DNA of 64,000 bases from Herbinix sp. (GCA_029238935.1 JAQZBN010000012.1:1-64000), one strand, 5' to 3'. Counted from the first letter of the stretch, positions 52,640 through 61,980 are shown. Numbers and translations: made by a program. Notes: generated by a model from the sequence alone, not told the origin.

Positions 52640-53677
52640 ATGAATGAATTAGACATTAAGTCCCTATATTTACAAGAGTTAACTGAAAAGATGGCAGAAC
52701 TGCAACTACCAGCTTTTCGCGCAAAACAGATCTATGAATGGATCCATGTTAAATTAGCGAAGAGCTATGATGACATGACAAATTTATCCAAAGAGTTAAG
52801 AGAAAAGTTAAAAGAACAGTATCCCTTAACAGTATTGGAGGAAGTCGAATCACTTCATTCGGAATCTGATGGAACCAAAAAGTATTTGTTTCGTCTAACT
52901 GATGATAGGGTTATTGAAAGTGTTTTGATGAAGTATCATCATGGGAACAGCGTTTGTATCTCTTCCCAGGTTGGCTGTAAGATGGGATGTAAATTCTGCG
53001 CATCTACCATTGGTGGCTTAGAACGTAACCTTCTTCCTTCTGAGATGCTGGATCAGATCTATCGTATCCAGTCATTGTCCGGAGAACGGGTATCGAATGT
53101 AGTTATCATGGGAACCGGTGAGCCTTTTGATAATTATGATAATTTAATGCGTTTTCTTCATATTCTAACAGACGCGAACGGGTTGAATATCAGTGCTAGA
53201 AATATTACTGTTTCTACTTGCGGTATACCGGATAAAATAAAAGCATTTGCAAAAGAGGGGCTCCCGATTACCTTAGCACTCTCTCTTCATGCACCGAATA
53301 ATGAAATTAGAAAGCAATTAATGCCGATTGCCAGCCGTTACGACCTGCAGGAAGTGTTAAATGCATATCGCTATTATTATGATGAAACTGGTAGAAGACT
53401 TACCTTCGAATATAGCATGGTTGAGGGTTTAAATGATGAAGAAATGCATGCAAAGGAATTGGCAGCACTAATTAAGGGCATGAATTGTCATGTCAATTTA
53501 ATCCCTGTAAACCCCATAAAAGAACGAAATTTTAAAAAATCAGAGAACAAAAAAATACAAAATTTTAAAAATATACTTGAAAAATATAGAATAAATGTTA
53601 CTATAAGAAGAGAAATGGGCGCAGATATTGATGCAGCCTGTGGTCAACTTCGCAAAAGCTATATGGATAAGCTTTAA
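52640..53677 (+). CDS. rlmN: Dual-specificity rRNA/tRNA (adenine C2)-methyltransferase RlmN
   Basis: RlmN is a radical-SAM enzyme that methylates A2503 of 23S rRNA and A37 of some tRNAs. I use the ATG at 52640 behind AAAGGAAG, giving 345 residues; an in-frame upstream start would run far into rsmB. Landmarks are PAFRAKQIYEWIH, the iron-sulfur motif GCKMGCKFCAST (CxxxCxxC), GTGEPFDNYDN, NITVSTCGIPDKI, LALSLHAPN, and the C-terminal RREMGADIDAACGQLR with the resolving/methyl-carrying cysteine. Cfr resistance enzymes share the fold, but the context and length fit RlmN. Confidence 0.96.
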   Translation: MNELDIKSLYLQELTEKMAELQLPAFRAKQIYEWIHVKLAKSYDDMTNLSKELREKLKEQYPLTVLEEVESLHSESDGTKKYLFRLTDDRVIESVLMKYHHGNSVCISSQVGCKMGCKFCASTIGGLERNLLPSEMLDQIYRIQSLSGERVSNVVIMGTGEPFDNYDNLMRFLHILTDANGLNISARNITVSTCGIPDKIKAFAKEGLPITLALSLHAPNNEIRKQLMPIASRYDLQEVLNAYRYYYDETGRRLTFEYSMVEGLNDEEMHAKELAALIKGMNCHVNLIPVNPIKERNFKKSENKKIQNFKNILEKYRINVTIRREMGADIDAACGQLRKSYMDKL

Positions 53678-53708
53678 GAATAAAAGTAAAAGCTTGGGAG
53701 GTGCAGGC

Positions 53709-54431
53709 TTGAAAGCATTTTCAATAACTGATATTGGAGAAAGACGGAGGATAAACCAGGATTACGTGTTCTGTGAAGAGAATCCGATCGGCAATTTACC
53801 TAACTTATTTATAGTTGCCGATGGTATGGGCGGACACAATGCCGGCGATTATGCTTCAAGATTCTGTGTTGAGTTTTTTACGCAAAAGATAAGGGAAAGT
53901 ACCTTGACTTCACCCGTTGGGATGATTGATACAGTGATAAAAGAAACCAATGATAATCTACGTATAAAAGCACAGGAACAGATTGAGTTAGAGGGTATGG
54001 GAACTACGTTCGTAGTTGCTACTATATTTGAGAAAGAGATGTATGTAGCCAATATAGGCGATAGCAGACTATATGTCATAGGAAAAGAAATAAAGCAGAT
54101 CACAGAGGATCACAGCTTGGTTGAGGCAATGATAAAAACCGGTGAGATTAATCGGAATGATGCTAGGGTTCACCCGAATAAAAACATCATTACCAGAGCA
54201 CTGGGAGCCAATACTGAAGTAAAACCGGATTTTTTTGAAGTTTACTTAGAAGAAGATGATATTGTACTTATGTGCTCGGACGGTCTGACGAATATGTTAG
54301 AGGACGAGACAATTGAAAGCATTGTAAAAGAAAATTCGGATGACTTAAAAGCAGCAGCAGAGACCTTAGTAAAATGCGCAAACCATAATGGTGGTAAAGA
54401 TAATATAGCGATCATCATTATAAAAGTATGA
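53709..54431 (+). CDS. stp: PP2C-type protein phosphatase (PrpC/Stp)
   Basis: Stp dephosphorylates targets of the neighbouring Ser/Thr kinase. The start is a TTG at 53709 behind GGGAGGTG, giving 240 residues starting (M)KAFSITDIGERR. The PP2C metal and motif residues are all visible: GERRRINQDYVF, FIVADGMGGHNAGDYAS, GMGTTFVVATI, YVANIGDSRLYVI, DHSLVEAMI, CSDGLTNMLEDE and GGKDNIAIIII. It is cytoplasmic. The kinase gene begins 16 bases after its stop, a pairing conserved across Firmicutes. Confidence 0.95.
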   Translation: MKAFSITDIGERRRINQDYVFCEENPIGNLPNLFIVADGMGGHNAGDYASRFCVEFFTQKIRESTLTSPVGMIDTVIKETNDNLRIKAQEQIELEGMGTTFVVATIFEKEMYVANIGDSRLYVIGKEIKQITEDHSLVEAMIKTGEINRNDARVHPNKNIITRALGANTEVKPDFFEVYLEEDDIVLMCSDGLTNMLEDETIESIVKENSDDLKAAAETLVKCANHNGGKDNIAIIIIKV

Positions 54432-54447
54432 AGAAGAGGTGATAAAA

Positions 54448-56601
54448 ATGTTGAAACCAGGAATGTTTATCAGTGATCGATATGAGATAATTGATAAAGT
54501 CGGTTCAGGCGGAATGGCGGATGTGTACAAAGCAAGATGCCACAGACTGAACCGTTTTGTTGCAATAAAAGTGTTAAAACCGGAATATTCCAATGATAAG
54601 AGCTTCGTGAATAAATTCAGAGGAGAGGCTCAATCTGCGGCTGGCTTATCTCATCCTAATATCGTAAATGTTTATGATGTTGGTGATGATGGCGGACTAC
54701 ATTATATTGTAATGGAACTTGTGGAAGGCATCACGTTAAAAAGATTTATTGAACGTAAAGGCAAGTTAGAAGTGAAAGAAGCAGTGGGTATTGCAGTTCA
54801 AATTGCCCAGGGTATGGAAGCAGCCCACGATAATCATATTATTCATAGGGATATTAAACCACAGAATATCATAATATCCAGAGACGGTAAGGTGAAGGTA
54901 ACGGACTTTGGTATTGCAAAGGCAACAACCTCTAATACCATTACATCAAATGCCATGGGCTCAGTACATTATCTATCACCAGAACAAGCCAGGGGCGGTT
55001 ATAGTGATGAAAAAAGTGACATTTACTCTTTAGGCGTTACCTTATATGAGATGCTATCCGGTAAGGTTCCTTTTGCAGGAGATAATACTGTATCTGTAGC
55101 ATTACTTCATATTCAAGGAGAAGCAACGCCGTTACGGGAATTAGATCCGGAGATTCCATTAAGTATTGATAAGATAGTTCAAAAGTGTATGCAGAAGAGA
55201 CCGGAACGCAGATATCACACTGCTTCGGAACTGATCGTTGATTTAAAGAAAGCTATTACAAATCCAAATGGAGATTTTGTTCATATTCCTATAGCATCTC
55301 CGAATGATTCTCCTACCATCAATATCTCAGATGACTTAAGTAAAATTAAGAGTGGAGCTTATTTGGACGAGTCTGCTTTTGATACTAAGAGAGATGCTAT
55401 TGGCGCCACTGCTGATTCAGAAGACGATGAAGAGTTAGATACGGTAGATACAAAAGTGGAAAAAGTATTTTTAATCGGTAGTATAGCAGCAGTTGTAATT
55501 CTTGGACTAACTATCATCTTTTTAGTTGGTTGGTTCTTTGGATTCTGGGGCAATAGCGATAAAGATGGAAAAGGTGACGATACACAGATTGGAACAGATC
55601 TTGATGAGGATGATCTTTCACCAACTCCAGGTATAACAGAAGCACCTTCTGTTACTCCAGCTGTAACCGGTGATACGTTTGTAGTTCCTTCTGTGGAAAA
55701 TTTAACATTACAGGATGCGAAGGATAAAATTGCAGCAAAATCTCCAACAGCGCTGGTTGTTTCGGAAGAAGAATATTCTGACGACTATGAAAAGGGAAGA
55801 GTAATTAGTCAATATCCAATAGCGGATAGTGAAGTGGCTCTTGATGAAACCATAAATCTGGTTATAAGTTTAGGACCGGAACCATTTGCTCTGCCGAATG
55901 TATACAATTTAACGGAAGAACAGGCAGACAAGATGTTAAATGAAGTAAAACTGGAGATAAGACATGAATATCCAAACAGCGATGAAATTGAAGCGGGCAG
56001 GGTAATCTCAACGAATCCAGAAAAAGAAACTATGGTTGTCAAAGGTACCACGGTTATTGTTTATATCAGCAGTGGACCTGAAACAACTCAGGTTAGTGTA
56101 CCAGACCTGATTGGTAAAACAGAAAGTGAAGCAGAACGATTACTAAACAATGCAGGACTTAAGAAGGGTAGTGTAAGCTATGAACCTTCTGATACCACTA
56201 CTGAAGGCAAAGTTACTTATCAAAGTAATACTGCAGGACAAAAGGTGGAAGCTGGTTCAGCAATCGATATCATGGTTAGTACAGGACCGGAAGAAGCAGA
56301 AGTGGATCCCGATGCTACGTATCGTTATGTCGGATCTGTAACCATTGATATAAATCCTTTTGATTATATTGATGAAAGTGAAGCTAGTATTGTTCTTGAT
56401 CTGGAACAGGACGGCAGTGTAACACCGATTTATGATGAATATTCATCTATAACGGATTTCCCGTTAAGTATAACGGATATAGAAGGTACCAGCGATACAC
56501 CTGGTATTGTAAGAATGTATGTGGATGATGTCCTGTTCAAATTGGATGGTCAATCCGAGCCTATGACTTGGACTGTAAATTTTGATGTCGTGGAGGAATA
56601 G
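54448..56601 (+). CDS. prkC: PASTA-domain Ser/Thr protein kinase (PrkC)
   Basis: PrkC senses muropeptides and lipid II fragments with external PASTA domains and controls wall synthesis, division and spore germination. The start is the ATG at 54448 behind AGAGGTG, giving 717 residues. The kinase domain (11-275) has GSGGMADVYKA, K41, HRDIKPQN with D135, DFG with D153 and GSVHYLSPEQARG. A single membrane segment lies at about 336-362. Three PASTA repeats follow (about 405-615: VPSVENLTLQDAK, LPNVYNLTEEQAD, VPDLIGKTESEAE) and a C-terminal domain of about 100 residues. Confidence 0.95.
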   Translation: MLKPGMFISDRYEIIDKVGSGGMADVYKARCHRLNRFVAIKVLKPEYSNDKSFVNKFRGEAQSAAGLSHPNIVNVYDVGDDGGLHYIVMELVEGITLKRFIERKGKLEVKEAVGIAVQIAQGMEAAHDNHIIHRDIKPQNIIISRDGKVKVTDFGIAKATTSNTITSNAMGSVHYLSPEQARGGYSDEKSDIYSLGVTLYEMLSGKVPFAGDNTVSVALLHIQGEATPLRELDPEIPLSIDKIVQKCMQKRPERRYHTASELIVDLKKAITNPNGDFVHIPIASPNDSPTINISDDLSKIKSGAYLDESAFDTKRDAIGATADSEDDEELDTVDTKVEKVFLIGSIAAVVILGLTIIFLVGWFFGFWGNSDKDGKGDDTQIGTDLDEDDLSPTPGITEAPSVTPAVTGDTFVVPSVENLTLQDAKDKIAAKSPTALVVSEEEYSDDYEKGRVISQYPIADSEVALDETINLVISLGPEPFALPNVYNLTEEQADKMLNEVKLEIRHEYPNSDEIEAGRVISTNPEKETMVVKGTTVIVYISSGPETTQVSVPDLIGKTESEAERLLNNAGLKKGSVSYEPSDTTTEGKVTYQSNTAGQKVEAGSAIDIMVSTGPEEAEVDPDATYRYVGSVTIDINPFDYIDESEASIVLDLEQDGSVTPIYDEYSSITDFPLSITDIEGTSDTPGIVRMYVDDVLFKLDGQSEPMTWTVNFDVVEE

Positions 56602-56602
56602 C

Positions 56603-57484
56603 TTGAAAGGTAAAATTATTAAAGGGATAGCAGGATTTTATTATGTTCATACACCTGAAGATAATCAGGTGTATGAATGTAAAGCGAAAGGTGTTTTTCG
56701 TAATCAAAAGATAAAGCCTCTTGTAGGTGATAACGTGGAGATAGATACGAAAGATCAAGAGGAAGGTAAGGGTATTATTCGTGATGTCCTGCCAAGGCTT
56801 AATGAACTAATTCGCCCTGCGGTAGCTAATGTGGACCAGGCAATGGTTATATTTGCAGCAGCTGAACCTGCTCCCAATCTAAACCTTTTGGACCGTTTTC
56901 TCATCATGATGCAGAAGCAAAAAGTGGATGTCATTGTATGTTTTAATAAAATGGACATCATCACTGAGTCGGAAATGAAGCAGCTAGAAGAGACATATCT
57001 ACGCTGTGGATATAAAGTCGTATTTACCAGTGTCCTTCAGAAAGAAGGATTAACTGGTATTTACGATTTAATAAGAGGAAAAACAACAGTACTAGCCGGA
57101 CCTTCTGGAGTTGGAAAATCATCACTCATTAATCTTTTTCAACCGGATGCGAATATGGAGACTGGTAATGTCAGTGAGAAGATAAAAAGAGGGAAGCATA
57201 CCACAAGGCATAGTGAATTAATCTATGTTGAACGTGATACCTATTTAATGGACACGCCTGGGTTTAGCTCCCTCTATATTAACGAAATTGAGAAAGAAGA
57301 ATTAAAGGATTATTTTACTGAGTTTAAAGATTATGAAGAGGAATGCAGATTCATTGGCTGTATGCATTTAAATGAACCTGGCTGCGCGGTGAAGGAAGCA
57401 TTAAAGGAAAAGAAAATCAGTAAAATTAGATATGAGAATTATGTCCTGTTGTTCGAAGAATTAAAGAATGTGAAACGATATTAA
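56603..57484 (+). CDS. rsgA: Ribosome small-subunit GTPase RsgA
   Basis: RsgA is a circularly permuted GTPase that helps 30S maturation. The start is a TTG at 56603, just after the prkC stop, behind GGAGG, giving 293 residues. An OB fold (about 1-65: GIAGFYYVH, CKAKGVFRNQKIKPLVGDNVEI) precedes the permuted G domain with NKMD (G4), GPSGVGKSSLIN (G1), RGKHTTRH (G2) and DTPGF (G3), then a zinc knuckle with CRFIGCMHLNEPGCAV. It ends the stp-prkC-rsgA run. Confidence 0.96.
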   Translation: MKGKIIKGIAGFYYVHTPEDNQVYECKAKGVFRNQKIKPLVGDNVEIDTKDQEEGKGIIRDVLPRLNELIRPAVANVDQAMVIFAAAEPAPNLNLLDRFLIMMQKQKVDVIVCFNKMDIITESEMKQLEETYLRCGYKVVFTSVLQKEGLTGIYDLIRGKTTVLAGPSGVGKSSLINLFQPDANMETGNVSEKIKRGKHTTRHSELIYVERDTYLMDTPGFSSLYINEIEKEELKDYFTEFKDYEEECRFIGCMHLNEPGCAVKEALKEKKISKIRYENYVLLFEELKNVKRY

Positions 57485-57548
57485 TTATAAGATTTAAATA
57501 TATAAAGATACAAAGATTAAATATTAAGACGTAAAAATATAAAGATAA

Positions 57549-57645
57549 AGACATAAAAATAAAAAGACATAAAAATAAAAAGACATAAAAATATAAAGAC
57601 ATAAAAATAGAAAGACATTATAGTATAAAGACATAAAATATAAAG
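57549..57645. repeat. AT-rich tandem array, six copies of an exact 16-bp unit
   Basis: AGACATAAAAATA-type units begin at 57549, 57565, 57581, 57597, 57613 and 57629, each exactly 16 bases apart. Degenerate copies flank both sides (57527 and 57644). The 252-bp gap between rsgA and rpe contains this array and little else; no promoter for rpe stands out. Confidence 0.88.
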
Positions 57646-57736
57646 ATAAAAACAAAGTGATAGAATATACGGAAAATATTAGAGTTATTAATAATGAATG
57701 ACTTTATAGAATTAAGATAAAAAGGTAAGGTGTATT

Positions 57737-58399
57737 ATGACGTATAAACTTGCTCCATCAATGTTAGCAGCGGATTTTAATCATTTGGGTGATCAGATTA
57801 GTATTGTGGAAGGAGCAGGAGCAGAATATCTTCATATTGATGTGATGGATGGCAAGTTTGTTCCCAGCATCAGTTATGGTATGCCGGTCATAGCTTCCAT
57901 TAGAAAGAATACAAAGCTTGTATTTGACGTTCACCTTATGGTGGAAGAGCCGATTCGATACCTTGCAGATTTTAAAAATGCCGGAGCAGATATTATTACT
58001 GTCCATGCGGAGGCATGTACTCACCTAAACAGAACAGTCATGCAAATAAAAGAACTGGGTATGAAAGCCGGTGTTACTTTAAATCCATCAACTGGACTTC
58101 AAGAATTGGAGTATATTCTGGAGGAACTGGATATGGTACTGCTCATGAGCGTTAATCCAGGGTTTGGAGGACAAAAATTCATTCCAAATACTTTAACCAA
58201 GATCAGTCATTTAAGAAAACAAATCAACGATCTTGGACTCTCTACTGATATTGAAGTGGATGGCGGCATAACCCTATCCAATGTTGGTGATATTATTACA
58301 GCAGGAGCAAATGTTTTCGTTGCCGGTACTTCGGTGTTTCAAGGTGATATTAAGAAAAACATTCAAGACTTTCAACAAGTATTTGCCTCCTATCGATGA
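57737..58399 (+). CDS. rpe: Ribulose-phosphate 3-epimerase
   Basis: Rpe interconverts ribulose 5-phosphate and xylulose 5-phosphate in the pentose phosphate pathway. The 220-residue TIM-barrel enzyme shows LAPSMLAADFNHLGDQI, HIDVMDGKFVPSISYG (metal ligands His and Asp, catalytic Asp), FDVHLMVEEP, VHAEAC, MSVNPGFGGQKFI and IEVDGGI with the second catalytic Asp. AAGGTAAGG precedes the ATG. It lies between rsgA and thiN in the standard order. The product also links to pentose use by the sugar locus at 7-17 kb. Confidence 0.96.
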   Translation: MTYKLAPSMLAADFNHLGDQISIVEGAGAEYLHIDVMDGKFVPSISYGMPVIASIRKNTKLVFDVHLMVEEPIRYLADFKNAGADIITVHAEACTHLNRTVMQIKELGMKAGVTLNPSTGLQELEYILEELDMVLLMSVNPGFGGQKFIPNTLTKISHLRKQINDLGLSTDIEVDGGITLSNVGDIITAGANVFVAGTSVFQGDIKKNIQDFQQVFASYR

Positions 58400-58434
58400 T
58401 AAATATATGGAATCCTTAGGAAAGTAGGGAGTAT

Positions 58435-59100
58435 ATGAAACAGGATACCGATCAAAATGCAGTTTTGATCATTACCGGTGGAACGATAGAAAATGAATTT
58501 TTGGAAAAACATTTAAAAGAAGAATGCTACAATATGATCATTGCGGTTGACCGAGGTTTGGTTGCTGCGGATGCTTTAAAGCTGACATTAGATTTTATTG
58601 TCGGCGATTTTGATTCTGTTCCTCCAGCACTATTTGATCAATACAAACATGTATCGACAAATATACAGACCTTTCCCGCAGAAAAGGATAAGACAGATAC
58701 ACAAATCGCCCTAGAATTGGCTTTAATGCATCAAGCGACAAAGATTGTTCTGGTAGGTGCAACTGGAAACCGTTTGGATCATGTGTTGGGTAATATTCAT
58801 CTTCTGTTATTACCAATGCAGTTAAAAGTAGATGCCTATATCATAGATGCTAAGAATAAAATATATTTAAAGGAAGAAAGCTTTTCCATAAGTAAAAGTA
58901 TGCAATATGGTGACTATGTGTCGCTTCTGCCATTTTCTGATCAAGTAAAAGGACTATCCCTTTTTGGATTTAAATATCCTCTGGATAGAATAATTTTATT
59001 ATCAGGAAGTAGTCTCGGAATAAGTAATGAAATTAAAGAGGATCAAGCGTTGATTGATTTTACCGAGGGTATACTTACTGTATTTGAAACAAGAGATTAA
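58435..59100 (+). CDS. thiN: Thiamine diphosphokinase
   Basis: ThiN makes thiamine diphosphate from thiamine and ATP. The 221-residue protein has the family motifs AVDRGLVAADALKLTLDFIVGDFDSVP (two conserved aspartates), FPAEKDKTDTQIALELAL, VLVGATGNRLDHVLGNIHLL in the N-terminal catalytic domain and a C-terminal thiamine-binding beta domain with GDYVSLLPFSDQVKGLSLFGFKYPL and GSSLGISNEI. AGTAGGGAG precedes the ATG. It follows rpe by 35 bases and is probably co-transcribed. Confidence 0.94.
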   Translation: MKQDTDQNAVLIITGGTIENEFLEKHLKEECYNMIIAVDRGLVAADALKLTLDFIVGDFDSVPPALFDQYKHVSTNIQTFPAEKDKTDTQIALELALMHQATKIVLVGATGNRLDHVLGNIHLLLLPMQLKVDAYIIDAKNKIYLKEESFSISKSMQYGDYVSLLPFSDQVKGLSLFGFKYPLDRIILLSGSSLGISNEIKEDQALIDFTEGILTVFETRD

Positions 59101-59225
59101 ATATAATATATGTAATAAAACATATTTTTAAGAAATATATGGAGTTGAACTGATGTAATCTTAAGGATTATTAGGTTTAATTCAGAAATAATAGATAAAA
59201 TGTGATATGAGGAAGGAAGACACAA

Positions 59226-60320
59226 ATGAAATTAGGTATCGTAGGTTTACCCAATGTGGGAAAGAGTACCCTGTTTAATTCACTAACAAAGGCGGGGGCA
59301 GAATCAGCTAATTATCCTTTTTGTACCATTGATCCCAATATTGGAATTGTTCCGGTTCCGGATCAACGTTTAAAAGTATTGGGTGATCTTTATAATTCAG
59401 AAAAAATCATACCTGCAGCCATAGAATTCGTAGATATTGCCGGACTCGTGAAGGGTGCTTCCAAAGGTGAAGGGTTAGGAAATCAATTCCTTTCCAACAT
59501 TAGAGAAGTAGATGCAATTGTTCATGTTGTACGTTGCTTTGAGGACGGGAATGTCATTCATGTCGATGGTTCTGTAGATCCTCAAAGAGATATTGAGACG
59601 ATTAATTTGGAATTAATTTTCTCTGATATGGACATTATTGAGAGAAGAATTGCCAGAACTTCCAAAGGAGCTAAGAATGATAAAGCGCTTGCAAAAGAAC
59701 TGGAATTATTAGAAAGATTAAAAAGCTTCTTAGAAGAGGGCAAATTAGCGATTCGCTTTGAAGCAGATGAAGAAGAAATGGAACTGATCAATAGCTATAA
59801 CCTTCTTACCGGAAAACCTGTAATCTATGCTGCGAACGTCAAAGAAGAGGACTTAGCTGATGACGGGCAAAGCAATGCATATGTGAAGGCTGTTCGTGCT
59901 ATCGCTGCAGATGAACATTCCGGAGTTTTTGTTATATGCGCACAGATTGAGCAGGAAATCGCTGAGTTAGAAGAAGATGAAAAGAAAATGTTCTTAGAAG
60001 AGCTAGGATTACAAGAATCGGGTCTTGAGAAATTAATCAGTGCCAGCTATCGTTTGCTTGGATTAATTAGTTATCTTACTGCTGGTCCCAAGGAAACCAG
60101 GGCTTGGACTATCAAGATAGGAACGAAAGCACCTCAAGCGGCAGGAAAAATTCACTCTGATTTTGAACGTGGTTTCATTCGTGCAGAGATCGTGAATTAT
60201 CAGAATTTGGTGGATTGTGGAAGTTATAACGCCGCCAAGGAAAAAGGACTCGTTCGTTCGGAAGGTAAAGAGTATGTGGTACAAGATGGAGATGTAGTTT
60301 TATTCCGATTTAATGTATAA
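59226..60320 (+). CDS. ychF: Obg-family ATPase YchF
   Basis: YchF is a P-loop protein of the Obg family that prefers ATP and binds ribosomes; it acts in translation and stress responses. The 364-residue protein, the normal length, has GLPNVGKSTLFNSLTKAGAESANYPF (G1/G2), VDIAGLVKGASKGEGLGNQFL (G3), the altered G4 region YAANVKEEDL that explains ATP preference, a coiled-coil hairpin (about 125-195), and a C-terminal TGS domain with FERGFIRAEIVNYQNLV. GGAAGG precedes the ATG. It has 125 bases of upstream space and precedes lgt by 17. Confidence 0.97.
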   Translation: MKLGIVGLPNVGKSTLFNSLTKAGAESANYPFCTIDPNIGIVPVPDQRLKVLGDLYNSEKIIPAAIEFVDIAGLVKGASKGEGLGNQFLSNIREVDAIVHVVRCFEDGNVIHVDGSVDPQRDIETINLELIFSDMDIIERRIARTSKGAKNDKALAKELELLERLKSFLEEGKLAIRFEADEEEMELINSYNLLTGKPVIYAANVKEEDLADDGQSNAYVKAVRAIAADEHSGVFVICAQIEQEIAELEEDEKKMFLEELGLQESGLEKLISASYRLLGLISYLTAGPKETRAWTIKIGTKAPQAAGKIHSDFERGFIRAEIVNYQNLVDCGSYNAAKEKGLVRSEGKEYVVQDGDVVLFRFNV

Positions 60321-60337
60321 CAGACAAAGGGAAAAGT

Positions 60338-61291
60338 GTGGTGAAATCAATGGAGATGTTATTAAGTACCAATATCCGATTCCCTAATTTGGGATTTGAA
60401 TTTGAAAGTGTACCTACAGGAATAACAGTATTTGGATTTGAAATAGCCTTTTATGGAATTATCATCGGGTTAGGAATGTTAGCCGGATGGTTGATTGCAG
60501 AATGGATGGCAAAAAGAACTGGTCAAAGCACAGAGATTTACCTCGATTTTGCTTTGTATGCAATTATTATTTCTGTTATTTGCGCCAGATTGTATTATGT
60601 TGTTTTTGCTTTTGATGAATTCAAAGATAATCCAATACAAATATTTAATATCCGCAGTGGTGGACTTGCTATTTACGGCGGAGTAATTGGTGCCATTGTC
60701 ACTGCTTTTATTTATACCAGAATTAAGAAATATCCCTTTGGATTACTCGCAGATACCGGATGTATCGGCTTGGTTTTGGGACAGATTTTCGGTCGCTGGG
60801 GTAATTTCTTTAATAGAGAAGCTTTTGGCAAATATACCGATGGGTTATTTGCAATGCAGTTGGATAAAAGAGATGTTTCCTATGATTTTAGAGCACCGAT
60901 CGAGTGGTTACAGGAGCGATTCGCTGGCAAAACAGCGGCATATGACCGAATAATTGAAATTCGTGACAAAACAGTAATGGTGGATGGGATCGAATATATT
61001 CAAGTACACCCTACATTTTTATATGAATCGCTCTGGAATTTATGTCTCCTGGTATTCTTGATCTTATATACGAAGCACAAAAAGTTTGATGGTGAGGTGA
61101 TTTTACTATACCTTGCAGGATATGGCTTAGGAAGAGTATGGATGGAAGGCCTACGGACAGACCAGTTATTCTTATGGGGTACGCCGTTTGCAGTATCTCA
61201 ACTTTTCTCAGCTCTGATTGTTATCTTCGCAGTTTTTATGATCATATTTATGAGAAGAAAGAATTATGGAGAAAAAAGTAAAACCAGGTAA
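60338..61291 (+). CDS. lgt: Prolipoprotein diacylglyceryl transferase
   Basis: Lgt moves a diacylglyceryl group from phosphatidylglycerol to the lipobox cysteine of prolipoproteins, the first maturation step for the lipoproteins in this window. GTG codons at 60338 and 60341 follow GGGAAAA; ATG 60350 is a later option; 317 residues from the first. About seven membrane segments carry FYGIIIGLGMLAGW, ICARLYYVVF, RSGGLAIYGGVIGAI, GRWGNFFNREAFG (the Lgt signature with catalytic Arg) and HPTFLYESLWN. A soluble insertion lies at about 185-230. Confidence 0.96.
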   Translation: MVKSMEMLLSTNIRFPNLGFEFESVPTGITVFGFEIAFYGIIIGLGMLAGWLIAEWMAKRTGQSTEIYLDFALYAIIISVICARLYYVVFAFDEFKDNPIQIFNIRSGGLAIYGGVIGAIVTAFIYTRIKKYPFGLLADTGCIGLVLGQIFGRWGNFFNREAFGKYTDGLFAMQLDKRDVSYDFRAPIEWLQERFAGKTAAYDRIIEIRDKTVMVDGIEYIQVHPTFLYESLWNLCLLVFLILYTKHKKFDGEVILLYLAGYGLGRVWMEGLRTDQLFLWGTPFAVSQLFSALIVIFAVFMIIFMRRKNYGEKSKTR

Positions 61292-61390
61292 TAGGACTAA
61301 TTACCTATTTTCAAAACATTTGACTAGATATTGACATATCTTGTTCGATTTTTAGATAATATACTATATCTTGTGATTTTATTCGAATAA

Positions 61391-61436
61391 GCACAAAATA
61401 CCTGTATTTATAGCGTATTTTGTGCTTTATTTTTAT
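61391..61436 (+). terminator. Terminator after lgt
   Basis: Perfect 11-bp arms GCACAAAATAC (61391-61401) and GTATTTTGTGC (61415-61425) are followed by TTTATTTTTA. It isolates the division cluster from lgt. Confidence 0.9.
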
Positions 61437-61442
61437 GCTTTT

Positions 61443-61471
61443 TTGTCTTGATTAATTCCCTATTTTATAAT
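61443..61471 (+). promoter_or_regulatory. Promoter of the mraZ division/cell-wall cluster
   Basis: TTGTCT (61443-61448), 17 bases, consensus TATAAT (61466-61471), directly upstream of the MraZ-type repeats. Confidence 0.65.
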
Positions 61472-61484
61472 AAAATGTACTCAT

Positions 61485-61531
61485 AAGTGGAGCGAAGTGG
61501 AGTAAAGTGGAGTAAAAAACCATCAAAGTGG
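61485..61531 (+). promoter_or_regulatory. MraZ box: AAGTGG direct repeats
   Basis: AAGTGG occurs at 61485, 61495 and 61505, exactly 10 bases apart, and again at 61526, 21 bases further. Direct GTGG-type repeats with a 10-base period are the known binding pattern of MraZ. They lie 14 bases after the -10, a repressing position, 20 bases before the mraZ start. Confidence 0.8.
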
Positions 61532-61551
61532 TGAAAAGCAGGTGCAACCTT

Positions 61552-61980
61552 ATGTTCATGGGTGAATTTAATCATTCGATTGATAGCAAAGGACGAATTA
61601 TTATACCATCAAAATTCAGAGAAGATTTAGGGGAAGAATTTGTAATTACCTTAGGTTTGGATGGTTGTCTTTTTGCATACCCTAATAAGGAATGGAATGC
61701 TTTTGTTGAAAAATTACAAACACTTCCCGGTACAAAAGAGGCGAGACAATTACAGCGTTACTTTATGGCAGGTGCAGCTGCATGCGAAGTGGACAAGCAG
61801 GGAAGAATATTAATACCTACTAAGCTTCGAGAAACTGCTGCGCTTGATAAGGACATCGTGTTTGTTGGTGTTATGAATAAAATTGAGATCTGGAGTAAGG
61901 AACGCTGGGATAATAATAACGACTACGACGATATGGATGATGTGGCAGAGCATATGTCTGAATACGGTATCAGTTTCTAA
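61552..61980 (+). CDS. mraZ: Transcriptional regulator MraZ
   Basis: MraZ is an AbrB-fold repressor of the division and cell-wall cluster, including its own gene. The start is the ATG at 61552 with MFMGEFNHSIDSKGRIIIPSKFRED, the usual N terminus, giving 142 residues; the GTG at 61528 lies inside the operator repeats. The two half-domains each carry DxKGR: SIDSKGRIIIPSKF and EVDKQGRILIPTKLRE. The matching AAGTGG repeats directly upstream support autorepression. rsmH follows 50 bases later. Confidence 0.97.
   Translation: MFMGEFNHSIDSKGRIIIPSKFREDLGEEFVITLGLDGCLFAYPNKEWNAFVEKLQTLPGTKEARQLQRYFMAGAAACEVDKQGRILIPTKLRETAALDKDIVFVGVMNKIEIWSKERWDNNNDYDDMDDVAEHMSEYGISF

Noticed and set aside
61528-61551. 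GTG start for mraZ
   Set aside because: It lies within the AAGTGG repeats and adds residues before the conserved MFMGEF start.
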